From contig NZ_BEYR01000001.1 of assembly GCF_002933815.1 (NCBI RefSeq), positions 2,845,765 through 2,909,764 of the forward strand: a stretch of DNA of 64,000 bases. The letters run 5' to 3'. Within the stretch, counting starts at the first letter, position 1. Each line of letters begins with the position of its first letter. Positions 43,091-53,300 of the stretch are shown piece after piece. The translations under genes and the position numbers were made by a program. This DNA comes from Sphingobacterium sp. HMA12 (GTDB taxonomy: Bacteria > Bacteroidota > Bacteroidia > Sphingobacteriales > Sphingobacteriaceae). The notes under the pieces are model-generated. The model saw only the letters and a program-made list of their open reading frames with translations, ran no database searches and was not told the origin of the DNA.

Positions 43091-44809
43091 ATGAAAAGTA
43101 TAATATCAAATAAATTAAGAAGAAACATTTCCGGAGCGGCCGTATTTTGCTTACTATTGGCCAGTTTCACATCCTGCTCTTCGAAAGAAGAACAGCTAGT
43201 GCCAACCGGAGACGGTGCTGTACTGAAAGTTGGTGTGAAAGGAATAGAAGAAGCAATAGTTGGTGGAACAGGAAATAACCTGAAAATGTCCAACAAAGGA
43301 AATAGTGGTATTAATAAGCAATCATTAGTATCATTTGGAAGCGTAGATGCTTTTGTGGATTTTGGTGAAGGTACACTCGGTAAGGACCTACCGGTTGTAA
43401 CAAAAGCCAGCTCAACAGATACATTGAGCAAAAAAGCCGCATCAGGAACAACAAAAGCGGTAGCTTCATCTCAAATGGAAAATGGCACTAAATTCCGTCT
43501 TCTGATCTACGATGCTGCTAACGCTCTTGTCGTCAATCAAGTTGTTACTTCAGGAGTGGATCCACAGATCAAGGTAGACGCCAATAAGAAATATACTTGG
43601 TACGCCGTATCCGTAAATGAAAAGAATGCATCTGTTCCAGATGTAAATGGTGCCGGAGTGATCTCCCGTACCGGGCTAGAGAACAAAGATGTATTGTATG
43701 CCTCAGGCAACGTCAATACCGTAAATGGTGAGAACTATTTGGCGATAACATTTAAACGCATGACCGCTAGAATTCAAGTAAAATTGAATGTTAGAGGGCT
43801 TTTTGCCAGAATAGAGAATAGTACGAGCATTTCATTAGTAAAAAACAGTACAAATACGACTGTTTTGCAAATGGGTGATTTGAATGTGCTAACGGGGCAG
43901 TTTAATAATGTCGTAAATGTAGACAAAGCGGTATTAGGTTCTTCGATGGTAGAGGAAAGTGGAAATCCGGCTGCTACAGTTAAAGTAGCAAGCTTCTTCA
44001 CATTGAGCACGGAAACAATTCCTGCCAATAGTTTCAAGATGAAGTTTAACACATTGAAAGTTACATTGGATGATTCACGTATAAGAACATTTACTCCATT
44101 GACTTACACTTATGCCGGCGCCTACACTCCGACAATAGGTAGTACCTATGGATTGAATATCCGCCTTATTGAATCTCCGGTTAAAGTTAAAGGTGTTTTA
44201 TGGGCACGATCCAACCTGGTGTATAGCGCAACTGAGATGGACCACTATAGGTTGAAATCCAATCCGGGCGGATCAACACCGGCGACAAAAGACACTGAAT
44301 TCTGGAACTGGAAATCTTCTACACCGACCGGGGCTGCAGGCAGCACAGATCCTTGTGTTTCGGTTTATCCGGAAGGAACATGGCGTATGTCAACAAAACA
44401 AGAATGGGAATCCATCGGACAACCGGATAAAAAACAAGAGGTATTGGGTTTATTCTGGGGTGCGCAATATGCGTACAAATGGAATAGAGACAGTGATTAC
44501 CCTAGTAATCCGGCATATGACGACAATGACCTTACCTTATCTTTTGGTGGATACCGTACTAAACCGAGCGCAATTGGTGGCGGAACATCAGTAATAGGGA
44601 GCCCAGGCGGCATCGCTTTAGGTGCTTTTGCCTCTGGAGAATGTCATTATTGGACTTCCGACAATAGAGACTCCAACACAGCATTTGCTGTCAAGTCTGC
44701 ATTTACAAGGGTTGCCTGGCTATTCTCTTGGGGAAATGTAACTTACCCTAATCTCAATAAAGCCGAGGGCAGAAATGTCCGTTGTGTAAGACAAATTGTT
44801 AATAATTAA
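43091..44809 (+). CDS. Fimbrillin-like lipoprotein with C-terminal FISUMP-type domain
   Basis: This 572-aa protein has lipobox FTSC at about residues 26-29. The central part has two beta-sandwich regions like Mfa/fimbrillin proteins (FRLLIYDAANALVVNQVV, KKYTWYAVSVNE, YLAITFKRMTARIQVKL). The C-terminal third (VLWARSNLVYSATE ... GTWRMSTKQEWESIGQP ... GECHYWTSDNRDSN ... GRNVRCVRQI) matches the major-paralogous (FISUMP) domain. It is therefore a surface lipoprotein of the fimbrial or adhesin type. It follows the 61-aa peptide gene and ends at a 16-bp hairpin, forming a two-gene operon. No chaperone-like or assembly gene is nearby. Confidence 0.82.
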   Translation: MKSIISNKLRRNISGAAVFCLLLASFTSCSSKEEQLVPTGDGAVLKVGVKGIEEAIVGGTGNNLKMSNKGNSGINKQSLVSFGSVDAFVDFGEGTLGKDLPVVTKASSTDTLSKKAASGTTKAVASSQMENGTKFRLLIYDAANALVVNQVVTSGVDPQIKVDANKKYTWYAVSVNEKNASVPDVNGAGVISRTGLENKDVLYASGNVNTVNGENYLAITFKRMTARIQVKLNVRGLFARIENSTSISLVKNSTNTTVLQMGDLNVLTGQFNNVVNVDKAVLGSSMVEESGNPAATVKVASFFTLSTETIPANSFKMKFNTLKVTLDDSRIRTFTPLTYTYAGAYTPTIGSTYGLNIRLIESPVKVKGVLWARSNLVYSATEMDHYRLKSNPGGSTPATKDTEFWNWKSSTPTGAAGSTDPCVSVYPEGTWRMSTKQEWESIGQPDKKQEVLGLFWGAQYAYKWNRDSDYPSNPAYDDNDLTLSFGGYRTKPSAIGGGTSVIGSPGGIALGAFASGECHYWTSDNRDSNTAFAVKSAFTRVAWLFSWGNVTYPNLNKAEGRNVRCVRQIVNN

Positions 44810-44862
44810 ATTATAAAAGCTTTGATTCTATAAGCTTTTGAAATGGCATAAATCGTCACTTG

Positions 44863-44900
44863 AATTATACCCCGAGAAATAAAATTCTCGGGGTATAATT
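44863..44900. terminator. Strong hairpin terminator after the fimbrillin-like gene
   Basis: A perfect 16-bp stem (arms 44863-44878 and 44885-44900) with a 6-nt loop lies between convergent genes. Its A/T-rich base can serve both directions. Confidence 0.75.
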
Positions 44901-44962
44901 ATTTAATTGTATTCTGGTGGTGAATGCCAATGAACTTTATTTTTTTAATGGATTTTCTTCTT

Positions 44963-45967
44963 TTATTTTAACTCTGTATGCTTCAAAAATTGGTCGATTA
45001 TGCCAACACAGCGCTCTACCCAAGGGTGAAAAAGCCAAAAAGGATGTACATTGACATCAATGCGATGCACTTCATGGGCCGTACCCCAGCGCTTGAGCAT
45101 GCCGACAAGTTCATCTTGCCCCGCATGAAACCTCGGCAATGCACTGTTGATAAAAAGCATGGGAACTGGCTGTTCCTCCCTGGCCCAGAATATGGGGGAT
45201 GCTTCCTTCCAGACAAGCGGCTTTTCGGCGAACGTCCCACCCAACCAAAAGGCATCTGGGGAGTCGGTCTTTCGCTCCAGATTGAGCGAAAGTGGTGCCA
45301 TGAAGTCTACCACGCCATCCAGATCCACGATAGCCTGTACATGCGTACTCGCCTGAGCTTCGACCTGGGGTTCAAAACGGCCCACTCCTCCTGTCAATCC
45401 GACCAAACTTGCCAATTGCCCCCCTGCTGAGCTCCCGGCCACGACGATCCTGCTGCTGTCTATGCCATATAGCCCAGCATGCTCCTTGACCCAAACAATC
45501 GCCGATTTAATGTTGAGCACTGCTTGTGGGTACTTCGCTTCCAAAGACAATTGATGCTCCACTGGAATACAAACATACCCCTTTCTGGCCAACAGTTGAG
45601 CTATGGGCATATCCATTTCCTTTTGGCCCGAACGCCAGCCGCCACCATGAATCCATAGTACTGCGGCACGCGTCAGCTTATCATTGGGCCGAATAATATC
45701 CAGGTGCAGATCACGTGGCCCAAAATCTGTATGGGGTAGATGCGCATATACGACATTACGGATTACCCTAAGATCCGTCCCTGCACTGTCCACCGCAGGT
45801 CTAGCTTGTGGGTAATTTTTCTTAATCTGCCGCCATACACGCATGGTATTATAGGTTGTATCCCGTGGAATGACCTTATGCTGCGCCCATACTGTACTAC
45901 TGTAAAAAAGAAGTACAAAAATATAACTAAGCTGCAGGTAACAACCTCTTTTATTTTTCCATTTCAT
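44963..45967 (-). CDS. Exported alpha/beta-hydrolase esterase (BD-FAE/acetyl-xylan-esterase-like)
   Basis: This 334-aa protein has a signal peptide ending near VWAQ. The alpha/beta-hydrolase motifs are LWIHGGGWRSGQ (oxyanion HGGGW), VVAGSSAGGQLASL (nucleophile Ser) and DGVVDFMAPL. A C-terminal catalytic His lies in NVHPFWLFHPWV. Members of this group remove acetyl or feruloyl groups from plant polysaccharides. It ends the minus-strand locus SusC-SusD-GH43-esterase, about 200 nt after the GH43 gene, and likely acts in the periplasm together with it. The acyl group removed is not determinable from sequence. Confidence 0.87.
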   Translation of the reverse strand: MKWKNKRGCYLQLSYIFVLLFYSSTVWAQHKVIPRDTTYNTMRVWRQIKKNYPQARPAVDSAGTDLRVIRNVVYAHLPHTDFGPRDLHLDIIRPNDKLTRAAVLWIHGGGWRSGQKEMDMPIAQLLARKGYVCIPVEHQLSLEAKYPQAVLNIKSAIVWVKEHAGLYGIDSSRIVVAGSSAGGQLASLVGLTGGVGRFEPQVEAQASTHVQAIVDLDGVVDFMAPLSLNLERKTDSPDAFWLGGTFAEKPLVWKEASPIFWAREEQPVPMLFINSALPRFHAGQDELVGMLKRWGTAHEVHRIDVNVHPFWLFHPWVERCVGIIDQFLKHTELK

Positions 45968-46168
45968 TGAGCATCAATTTAACATTCCAATCGTCAATAA
46001 CTTTAACAAGACTATACATCCGGAAACATCTTGTCGCCATTCCATCCATTCCAACACTCAGGCGCAATAGCGGCTTTTAAATACCGCTGTGCAAGCTGTG
46101 ATGATATACAAGTTTCGCAATGAGATCAGCTTGCAGCCAACAAAAAATGCCCCCGGGCCTAAACTGTT

Positions 46169-47815
46169 CTATTGCTCTATTCGAAACCAATCCACTTCTG
46201 CATAGCCACTGTCATTGATATGCTTATCTCGGCTGGCATAAAGCCCTAATGTGGCACCTATCCATTTTCCCTGTTTTGCCTGAAAGCCACTTTCTACGAC
46301 GGTATAGTTTTTACCATCCAAGCTATACATCCAACTGCAGCTATTTCCATTTTTGACTTGTACACGCAGGTAGACAAAGTCTTCTGGCAACGTAGCTATG
46401 AACTTGACATGCTCTCCTGTCCCTGAATAGGCCCCGACACAGCTGCCGTAATAAAGCTGGAAACTGTCCTTTTCCTTACGGATAAACAATTGGCTATAAT
46501 CTTCACCCACCACCACGAGACCGGCCTTTTCATCAAGATCCTTTTCATTGGGGCGCAGCCGTATTTTTGCTGTTGCTCTGAAATCATCACTTGGGAATTT
46601 TTGCGTCAGTATATTGGGGACCGCCATTAGGTTGTTACTTCCTTCAGGAAGCTGTTGGCTATATAGGCGAAGCTTGCCGTTTTGGGAGGGCATAATCCAA
46701 GTACCGTCCGGATTGGCCTGCCATTGCCACTGTAATCCAAGGTGTGGTGTATCAAACTCATCTGACTCCTGAGGGTTGGTCCGGGCAAGGACCGAGGTCC
46801 CTACATTCGGTTTTTTATAGCTCATCACGGGTGTCCCTATTCCATCCCCATCTTTGTCCTCTCCGATGATAGGCCAGTCGGCGTTCCAAACCATAGGTTG
46901 TAGGTGGACAACACGCCCAATGGTTTCCTTATCCTGAAAGTGGAAGAACCAATCCTCGCCAGTAGGTGTATCCACCCAGGCCCCCTGATGAGGTCCATTG
47001 ACGGTAGACTTATTCTGAGCCATCGCTACTTTGCGCTCATATGGGCCATAAATATTTTTCGAGCGTAGGATCAATTGCCAGCCTGTCGCGACACCACCTG
47101 CTGGAGCAAACAAATAATAATACCCATTTCGCTTATATACCTTGGGCCCTTCAATCGTGGGATCCAATTCATGCCCGTCATAAACAATAGTCCCCCGATC
47201 CAGCACACTGTTCCCCTCGGCATTCATTCTGGCAATACCAATCACGCTCTTTAGCCCTGCGCGGCTACCAGCATAGGCATAGGCCAAATATGCACGCCCA
47301 TCCTCGTCCCAAAATGGACAGGGATCGATCAAACCTTTTCCTTCAAATACCAATATAGGTGCAGACCATCGTCCCCGGATATCCTTTGTTTTGATCTGAT
47401 AGATTCCAAAATCCGGGTCTGGATAATAAATATAGAACTCATCGTTATGATACCGTATCGAAGGTGCCCATACCCCACCACCGTGCTGCACTTTGCTAAA
47501 CACAGCTTCAGGGACCTGCCGAGGCAATGCATGCCCAATAATCGTCCAGTTGATCATATCTTTTGAATGTAAAATCGGTAGTCCCGGACTGTGGTTAAAG
47601 CTCGAGGCTATCATATAATAATCTTCACCAACACGGATCGCATCCGGATCAGAATAATCAGCATTGATGATCGGATTTTTGAATTTTCCATTTCCCAGGT
47701 CAGGATTCCACACTTGGGAATGATAATTTTGTCCAAATGTCGATGTTAATTCGCCGCAGGCCAGATAAGCCACTAACGCAGAATATTTCCAGACATTTCT
47801 CCATGTATTCAACAT
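46169..47815 (-). CDS. Glycoside hydrolase family 43 enzyme with C-terminal beta-sandwich
   Basis: This 548-aa protein has a signal peptide, then a five-bladed GH43 propeller. The catalytic residues are visible: base in NADYSDPDAIRVG (about D56), pKa-modulating Asp in GLIDPCPFWDEDG (about D164) and acid in ELDPTIEGPKVYKR (about E222). The C-terminal half (about 345-548) is the concanavalin-like domain often fused to beta-xylosidases and arabinofuranosidases (LQWQWQANPDGTW, FRATAKIRLRPNEKD). It probably releases xylose or arabinose from oligosaccharides imported by the adjacent SusC/D pair. Exact linkage specificity needs subfamily assignment. Confidence 0.92.
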   Translation of the reverse strand: MLNTWRNVWKYSALVAYLACGELTSTFGQNYHSQVWNPDLGNGKFKNPIINADYSDPDAIRVGEDYYMIASSFNHSPGLPILHSKDMINWTIIGHALPRQVPEAVFSKVQHGGGVWAPSIRYHNDEFYIYYPDPDFGIYQIKTKDIRGRWSAPILVFEGKGLIDPCPFWDEDGRAYLAYAYAGSRAGLKSVIGIARMNAEGNSVLDRGTIVYDGHELDPTIEGPKVYKRNGYYYLFAPAGGVATGWQLILRSKNIYGPYERKVAMAQNKSTVNGPHQGAWVDTPTGEDWFFHFQDKETIGRVVHLQPMVWNADWPIIGEDKDGDGIGTPVMSYKKPNVGTSVLARTNPQESDEFDTPHLGLQWQWQANPDGTWIMPSQNGKLRLYSQQLPEGSNNLMAVPNILTQKFPSDDFRATAKIRLRPNEKDLDEKAGLVVVGEDYSQLFIRKEKDSFQLYYGSCVGAYSGTGEHVKFIATLPEDFVYLRVQVKNGNSCSWMYSLDGKNYTVVESGFQAKQGKWIGATLGLYASRDKHINDSGYAEVDWFRIEQ

Positions 47816-47904
47816 AAATTTTGTGTATATAAGGTTTATTTCAATTCTTTTACATTCAATTCACAGGTTTTCTAGCTGCACACTGCTGCTTCATTTTAGC
47901 CCAT

Positions 47905-49950
47905 TTACTGTTGTGGCAGACCATAGCCATTGGTTATTTTTCCTTTTGATTTGCTGACCGTTTCAAAGGGGATCGGGAAGAAATAGCGCGGCGGCTCCTG
48001 TGCTGTTTTGATTCCTGAAAAGATATTCCGATCAAAGCTACTTTCGTTGTTGACAATATCAATGGCCCATTTTGTTTTCTTATAACCTTCAGATTCTAAA
48101 GATTTTGCCAGCTCACTATTTGGGTCAATATAATCAAACAATCCTTTTATAGACGTGTTATGCGTTGTTCCTTTCACTTTGAGGGCCGTTTTTGACCAAT
48201 CGTACTGACCTCGCCAACCGGGGTACAAGACTGGATCTGCAGGATCTTGTGCCTCGAAAGTCAACGGATTGGCTAGCGCTACGTTTTTGGTATAGATATA
48301 ATTCGAAATGATCTTCCCATTCGGGAATTGATAGTAACCCTTTGTTTTCAGCGCTGTAATCATGATATTCATTGCCGCACGAACCTGCAGGGCATATTCT
48401 GAAAATCTACCTGATCGGATCATATCCCAACGGCGTATCCCCTCCCCTACAAACTCTAACTTCCGTTCGCACCAGATTGCCTCCTTCAGCGTCTCGCCAG
48501 TCAATCCAGCCAGATTATGCGCACTATTGCCAAAAGCCCTTTGCCGCACCTTATTGACTAGTTCGAGTGCGCCGGTTGCATCTCCGAGCTCTGCCTTAAC
48601 CTCGGCCAGCATGAGTATCACATCCGCCATTCGCAGTACAGGATGATTAATCCCCGATTGACGCTGTGCTGCCGAATAAGGTGGGCTCATACGATTTTCA
48701 TCCCACTTGTTTAAGGCGATGCCACCATCCAATTTTGACCCTGGAACAAAAGTCAGCATAACCTCATTGCCATCGCCAGTACTGCCTGTCACCGTTGCCG
48801 ACACATCCCGTCGCCGATCCCCATCTTCAAAATCATTGTAGTAAACGACCGGGATAATGCGCACACCGGCAAAAGTTTTAGTCGGTGCTGCATTATTGCT
48901 ACCACCGTTGGAAGGCCGCCCAAAATTATAAGGGTAATCACTATTGGTAGTCTGTCCGGCTTGTCCTCCCTGGATATTTCCGACCTCAAATAAAGATTCA
49001 GGGCTCACTTGCAGATCCTGCATATACTGAAAATGCCGTTGAAAAGGATTTGAAGTATGGCTCCTTTCGTCCGTTTCTATTATTTTAGCCGTACCACTGT
49101 TGTCCAGGGCCCTTTGCAGGTATTCATTAGCAATTTTATAATAATTCTGGTAATCGGTTCGGCGTGCATACACACTGTTGGCAACCACGGCACCTTTCCG
49201 GGAAAATTGGATCTTACCATATAGATTAGCATCGTCCGTGCGGATAGTTTGATATCCGCCGGCAAATAGCGCCATCTGCCCCACCAGCGCATCGGCAAAT
49301 GTTCTTGAAAAGCGCTCTGCGGTAATCCCCCCTTCGCCGATCTTGTACATAAAAGGTTCAACAGCACTTACCTCTGCAATCAGTGCATCATAAATATCAA
49401 ATCGTGAAGTGAGGCCATAATCCGTCACATACGTATTTTCAAAGCCATATGGTACATCGCCAAAATGTTTGACAAGATTAAAATAACAGAAGGCCTTCAT
49501 CGTAATGGCTTCACCATACAGTTGCGTCCAGTCGTTGATCTGTCCATTGGCTATGGCGGTTTTATACCCTTCTTTTTCTTTAATTAGGTCGGCCACTTTA
49601 ACTGCTCGGGCTAATGTTGTGTACAAATTATTGAATGCATCTTTCATTGCGTCCACCGTCAATAATTCGGGCTGCATAATCGCACTGATATTGTTAGTGG
49701 AACTCCCTTCGGGATACATTTCAGCATCCGAACCGATCGGATCATTCCAATTATATAAGGGAACAGATGAATTTTGCCGATAATTGGCATAACACCAGGA
49801 AAGGATCTTAAAAGCCTCCGAAGGTGTGGTGGTCACAAATTGATCATCTGTATTTGATGGCGATGAGGTATCCAGATAATCTTTACATTGGACAAAAGAT
49901 ATGCTCAATGCGAGCAATGCCAATACAATATTTCTTCTTTTCATGATCAT
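47905..49950 (-). CDS. RagB/SusD-family lipoprotein (system 3, glycan locus)
   Basis: This 681-aa protein has a signal peptide with Cys at about residue 22 (SFVQCKDYLDTSSPSN). SusD features are LARAVKVADLIKEKEG, EAITMKAFCYFNLVKHFGDVPYGFE and the C-terminal LRMADVILMLAEVKAELGD ... WCERKLEFVGEGIRRWDMIRSGRF. It is long for the family, with inserts in the middle. It starts 11 nt after its SusC and is followed by GH43 after about 90 nt. It binds the glycan on the cell surface; the type of glycan follows from the GH43/esterase context, probably acetylated arabino- or xylo-oligosaccharides. Confidence 0.94.
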   Translation of the reverse strand: MIMKRRNIVLALLALSISFVQCKDYLDTSSPSNTDDQFVTTTPSEAFKILSWCYANYRQNSSVPLYNWNDPIGSDAEMYPEGSSTNNISAIMQPELLTVDAMKDAFNNLYTTLARAVKVADLIKEKEGYKTAIANGQINDWTQLYGEAITMKAFCYFNLVKHFGDVPYGFENTYVTDYGLTSRFDIYDALIAEVSAVEPFMYKIGEGGITAERFSRTFADALVGQMALFAGGYQTIRTDDANLYGKIQFSRKGAVVANSVYARRTDYQNYYKIANEYLQRALDNSGTAKIIETDERSHTSNPFQRHFQYMQDLQVSPESLFEVGNIQGGQAGQTTNSDYPYNFGRPSNGGSNNAAPTKTFAGVRIIPVVYYNDFEDGDRRRDVSATVTGSTGDGNEVMLTFVPGSKLDGGIALNKWDENRMSPPYSAAQRQSGINHPVLRMADVILMLAEVKAELGDATGALELVNKVRQRAFGNSAHNLAGLTGETLKEAIWCERKLEFVGEGIRRWDMIRSGRFSEYALQVRAAMNIMITALKTKGYYQFPNGKIISNYIYTKNVALANPLTFEAQDPADPVLYPGWRGQYDWSKTALKVKGTTHNTSIKGLFDYIDPNSELAKSLESEGYKKTKWAIDIVNNESSFDRNIFSGIKTAQEPPRYFFPIPFETVSKSKGKITNGYGLPQQ

Positions 49951-49961
49951 TTAAAATTAAA

Positions 49962-52900
49962 TTAGAAACTACAGTTAAGACCCAGTACAAATGAACGTGC
50001 CCGTGGATAAGTCCCCCAGTCCAGTCCCGGAGTTGGGTAAATAGCATGATTTGCAGCGGCATTGGCATTTACCTCCGGATCTAGCCCCGAATAGCCTGTG
50101 ATCGTCCATACATTGTATATACTGCCATAAATTCGAAGTCGATTGATGGCCTTGGTCCTAAGCAACGATTTGGGTAATGTATAGCCTAGGGTAACCGTAT
50201 TGAGGCGGAGATAGGATCCATCCTCGATCCCTAGGGAAGATGTCACTCCATTTTCGTTGTAAGCTAGGGGCAGCGAGGCATTTCTGTTGATCGCATCAAG
50301 CTGTTCGGGTGTCTGCAGTCTGTTCAGATTACCGTCAGCCACTTCGTATAAGCTATAGGCATTTTTTAAGATTGCAAGTTTATTTTCGTATACCCCTGCT
50401 TCCTTATAGCCATATAAGGAAGCTAATTTATTGGTGTTATACACCTGGTTGCCGTAGCTCCAGTTAAAGAACGCGGCGAGGTCGAGTCCTTTGTAAGATA
50501 CGTTAAAGTTCAATCCACCGGTATGTTTGGCATTCATGTCTCCGATCACCGTAAGGTCCTTATCGTCGATATATCCACTATTGTCCAGGTCCTTATATTT
50601 GACCACGCCAGGGTAGGCAGTCTGGCCTGACGGACGATCTTTCGAACCGAGCCCATGTACAACACCAATAAAATTACCGACATCGGCTACCCCCTCCCTG
50701 AGGGTATACATGCCGTTGGCGTATTCAAAATCGCTGGTGGTATAAAAGCCATCATACACTAATCCCCGTACCAATCCCACCGGGCGACCTTCTTTTAAAA
50801 TATAGTCACTATTGGGGTATGTGCTTGTGCTCGCCCAGGAGGTACCATAAAGCCCAGTGATATTTTCGGCCAGCGCATCGACATTCCCTCTATTAAAGCT
50901 GATATTGGCTCCGGCGGTAATATTCCAGTCAGCATTTTTCAGCAGCTGCCCCGACAACGAAATTTCGAGGCCTTTGTTACTGGTCTGCCCGATATTCTGG
51001 AAAATGGATGTAAATCCGGTAATCCCAGGTAGCGTTGTCTGCATCAGTAGATCTTTAGTCGTATTTTTATACAGGTCTACCGTACCCCAAAGCTTCCGGT
51101 TAAAGAACGAAAAGTCAAGACCGATGTTACGGGTAATGGTCGTTTCCCATTTCAGGTCGCGGTTGGACATTTGGTCCGAAGATAAGTCATAAGATTTTTG
51201 GTATTGATTGTTGATCACATACTGCAATCTGCGATCGGTCTCTGACGACCAAGTTTGAGACCATAGGTTGGAACTGATCCCATCGTTGCCCACCTCACCA
51301 TACGAAAGGCGTAGTTTGAGGTCATCCAGCCAATTAATATTTTTTGCAAAAGACTCTTCCGAAATACGCCAGGCCAATGCTGCTGCGGGGAAGTATCCCC
51401 AGCGTTGGGTAGGTGCAAACTTGGATGAACCATCCGCACGAAAGGTGAAAGTAAACAGGTAACGGTCCGCAAAATTGTAGTTTGCCCGTCCAAAATAAGA
51501 CATGATCCGTACCGGTGAATCCACGAGTGTCGAAAATGAACTTGTTCCGTGGTCAGGGTCATACTGATCGATCATAGCAAAAGCATTGTCTTTCGTGAAA
51601 CTTGCCGGAAAGTGATTGGCACTGATATGGACGGAATTGCCTGCAGAATTTGATGTTTCCTGTCCGACCATCACATTCAATTTATGTTGTTCATGTATAT
51701 TCAGGTCATAGTTTAAGGTATTGGTCCAGCGTAGGTTCCAACCATCCGATTTACTCAACTCAGCTGAACCCGCATATAACTTTTCGCCAGTGGCATCATC
51801 CAGGTAATTGTTGTAGGTTGCCCCACCCCATATCTTAGATTGTCCCCAAGGCCTGCTGATGTTAAAATTGCTCTGGAAGCTTAAATTTTTGCGTATACGC
51901 CAGTTAAGCGCAGCAGTACCACGCAAATTCTGTGTATGCTCCAAGGCTTCATAATCTTTGATCCGATTATAAGCGCTATAGCTATCCCAGGTCGAAAGTT
52001 TGCCATACTGCTCGATATTTGCTTCCCGCAGTGCTGCTAGATCACCTTTAATATCCTGGGTACTGATCGGACGAAAACGGTAGGCCGAAGATAAAAGCGA
52101 ACCACTTCCATTGGTCGTGCCCTCATTTCCCATATTACTTAAGTCCGAAAAGCGCGTATCCAAATTAAAATCCAGGTTATCAAAGATCTTTTGTGTCACT
52201 TTCAAAGAAAGATTGGCCCGTTTGGCATACGAGTTGAGTTTCATCCCTTGGTCATCCATATAGTTAGCGGCAAAGAGTACCTTCGTTTTAGCACTGCCAC
52301 CCGAAATGGTCAGATCGTGGTTGTGTGAAAAAGAACTTTTATATACCTGCCGTTGCATATCAGTGGTAGCGATATCCCGATAGGCTTCAATCCCCAGCGT
52401 ATTGTTGCCCTCGTACTCCCCCAAGCCATACAGTTTTTCAAAGGAGGTGCGGTAAGCGCTGCCATTGGCATCAGCATTTGCCCATACATAGTTTAGGTAT
52501 TCATACGGATTTAAGATATCGAGATATTTGGCCGGTGTATTAAATTTAGCATAACTATTATACGTGAGGTTTATCTTACCTTCTTTGGCCTGCCTTGTGG
52601 TCACGATAATAACACCATTGGCACCTCGGGCTCCATAGATTGCTGTCGAAGAAGCATCTTTGAGCACATCGATACTTTCGACAAGATCACTGGGTACATC
52701 GTTCATGGAGTTGACGATAATACCATCGACCAGGATCAGGGGCTGGTTGCTTTGTGAGATCGAACCGCCACCACGTACCCGGATCGCGATATCGGCATTT
52801 GGCCTACCGTCCTGCGATACGACATTCACCCCTGGCAACTTTCCTTGAATGGCCTGGGCAATATTGGCGACCGGAGTGGCCGCTATATCTTTACCAGTCA

Positions 52901-53300
52901 CCGATGCCACCGAGCCTGTCAGGTCTTTCCGTTTTACAGTCTGATATCCCACCACCACCACTTCATCCAAGGCCTGATCATCTCGTTGCAGCACGATCTG
53001 TAAAGGTTTTCCAGCAACGATATCAACTGTCTGCGTAGTGGATCCCACATAGCTTACGCTCAGTTGTCTTGCTACTGAAGGAACTTTAAGATTAAAATGA
53101 CCATTATTGTCCGTGGAAATCGAGCGCTGATCATCGCCCACCACTTTGATTGTCGCACTGGCAATCGGACGCCCCTCAAGATCCTTTACAGTTCCCGTTA
53201 TACTTTTCTCCTGTCCCAGTACCTGGTTTGCGCTGATCGTGAAAAAAGCGAAAGTAGTTGCTTTGATCAGAACGTCTGTCCATTCTATTTTAGGTCTCAT
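49962..53300 (-). CDS. RagA/SusC TonB-linked outer-membrane protein without STN (system 3)
   Basis: This 1112-aa protein has a signal peptide ending near VLGQ (residue 29). A carboxypeptidase-regulatory-like domain follows at about 33-108 (ITGTVKDLEGRPIASATIKV), then the signature LDEVVVVGYQTVKRKDLTGSV, a plug (VLKDASSTAIYGARGANGVIIVTT) and a barrel ending ARSFVLGLNCSF. It has no STN domain, so it is not expected to signal to a FecR protein, and indeed no sigma/FecR genes adjoin it. It is the first gene of the glycan locus. Its regulator must be elsewhere or the locus is controlled globally. Confidence 0.95.
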   Translation of the reverse strand: MRPKIEWTDVLIKATTFAFFTISANQVLGQEKSITGTVKDLEGRPIASATIKVVGDDQRSISTDNNGHFNLKVPSVARQLSVSYVGSTTQTVDIVAGKPLQIVLQRDDQALDEVVVVGYQTVKRKDLTGSVASVTGKDIAATPVANIAQAIQGKLPGVNVVSQDGRPNADIAIRVRGGGSISQSNQPLILVDGIIVNSMNDVPSDLVESIDVLKDASSTAIYGARGANGVIIVTTRQAKEGKINLTYNSYAKFNTPAKYLDILNPYEYLNYVWANADANGSAYRTSFEKLYGLGEYEGNNTLGIEAYRDIATTDMQRQVYKSSFSHNHDLTISGGSAKTKVLFAANYMDDQGMKLNSYAKRANLSLKVTQKIFDNLDFNLDTRFSDLSNMGNEGTTNGSGSLLSSAYRFRPISTQDIKGDLAALREANIEQYGKLSTWDSYSAYNRIKDYEALEHTQNLRGTAALNWRIRKNLSFQSNFNISRPWGQSKIWGGATYNNYLDDATGEKLYAGSAELSKSDGWNLRWTNTLNYDLNIHEQHKLNVMVGQETSNSAGNSVHISANHFPASFTKDNAFAMIDQYDPDHGTSSFSTLVDSPVRIMSYFGRANYNFADRYLFTFTFRADGSSKFAPTQRWGYFPAAALAWRISEESFAKNINWLDDLKLRLSYGEVGNDGISSNLWSQTWSSETDRRLQYVINNQYQKSYDLSSDQMSNRDLKWETTITRNIGLDFSFFNRKLWGTVDLYKNTTKDLLMQTTLPGITGFTSIFQNIGQTSNKGLEISLSGQLLKNADWNITAGANISFNRGNVDALAENITGLYGTSWASTSTYPNSDYILKEGRPVGLVRGLVYDGFYTTSDFEYANGMYTLREGVADVGNFIGVVHGLGSKDRPSGQTAYPGVVKYKDLDNSGYIDDKDLTVIGDMNAKHTGGLNFNVSYKGLDLAAFFNWSYGNQVYNTNKLASLYGYKEAGVYENKLAILKNAYSLYEVADGNLNRLQTPEQLDAINRNASLPLAYNENGVTSSLGIEDGSYLRLNTVTLGYTLPKSLLRTKAINRLRIYGSIYNVWTITGYSGLDPEVNANAAANHAIYPTPGLDWGTYPRARSFVLGLNCSF

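Noticed and set aside
45147..46772. Several plus-strand frames of 60-150 codons opposite the esterase and GH43 genes
   Set aside because: Shadows of strong minus-strand coding genes with intact catalytic motifs.
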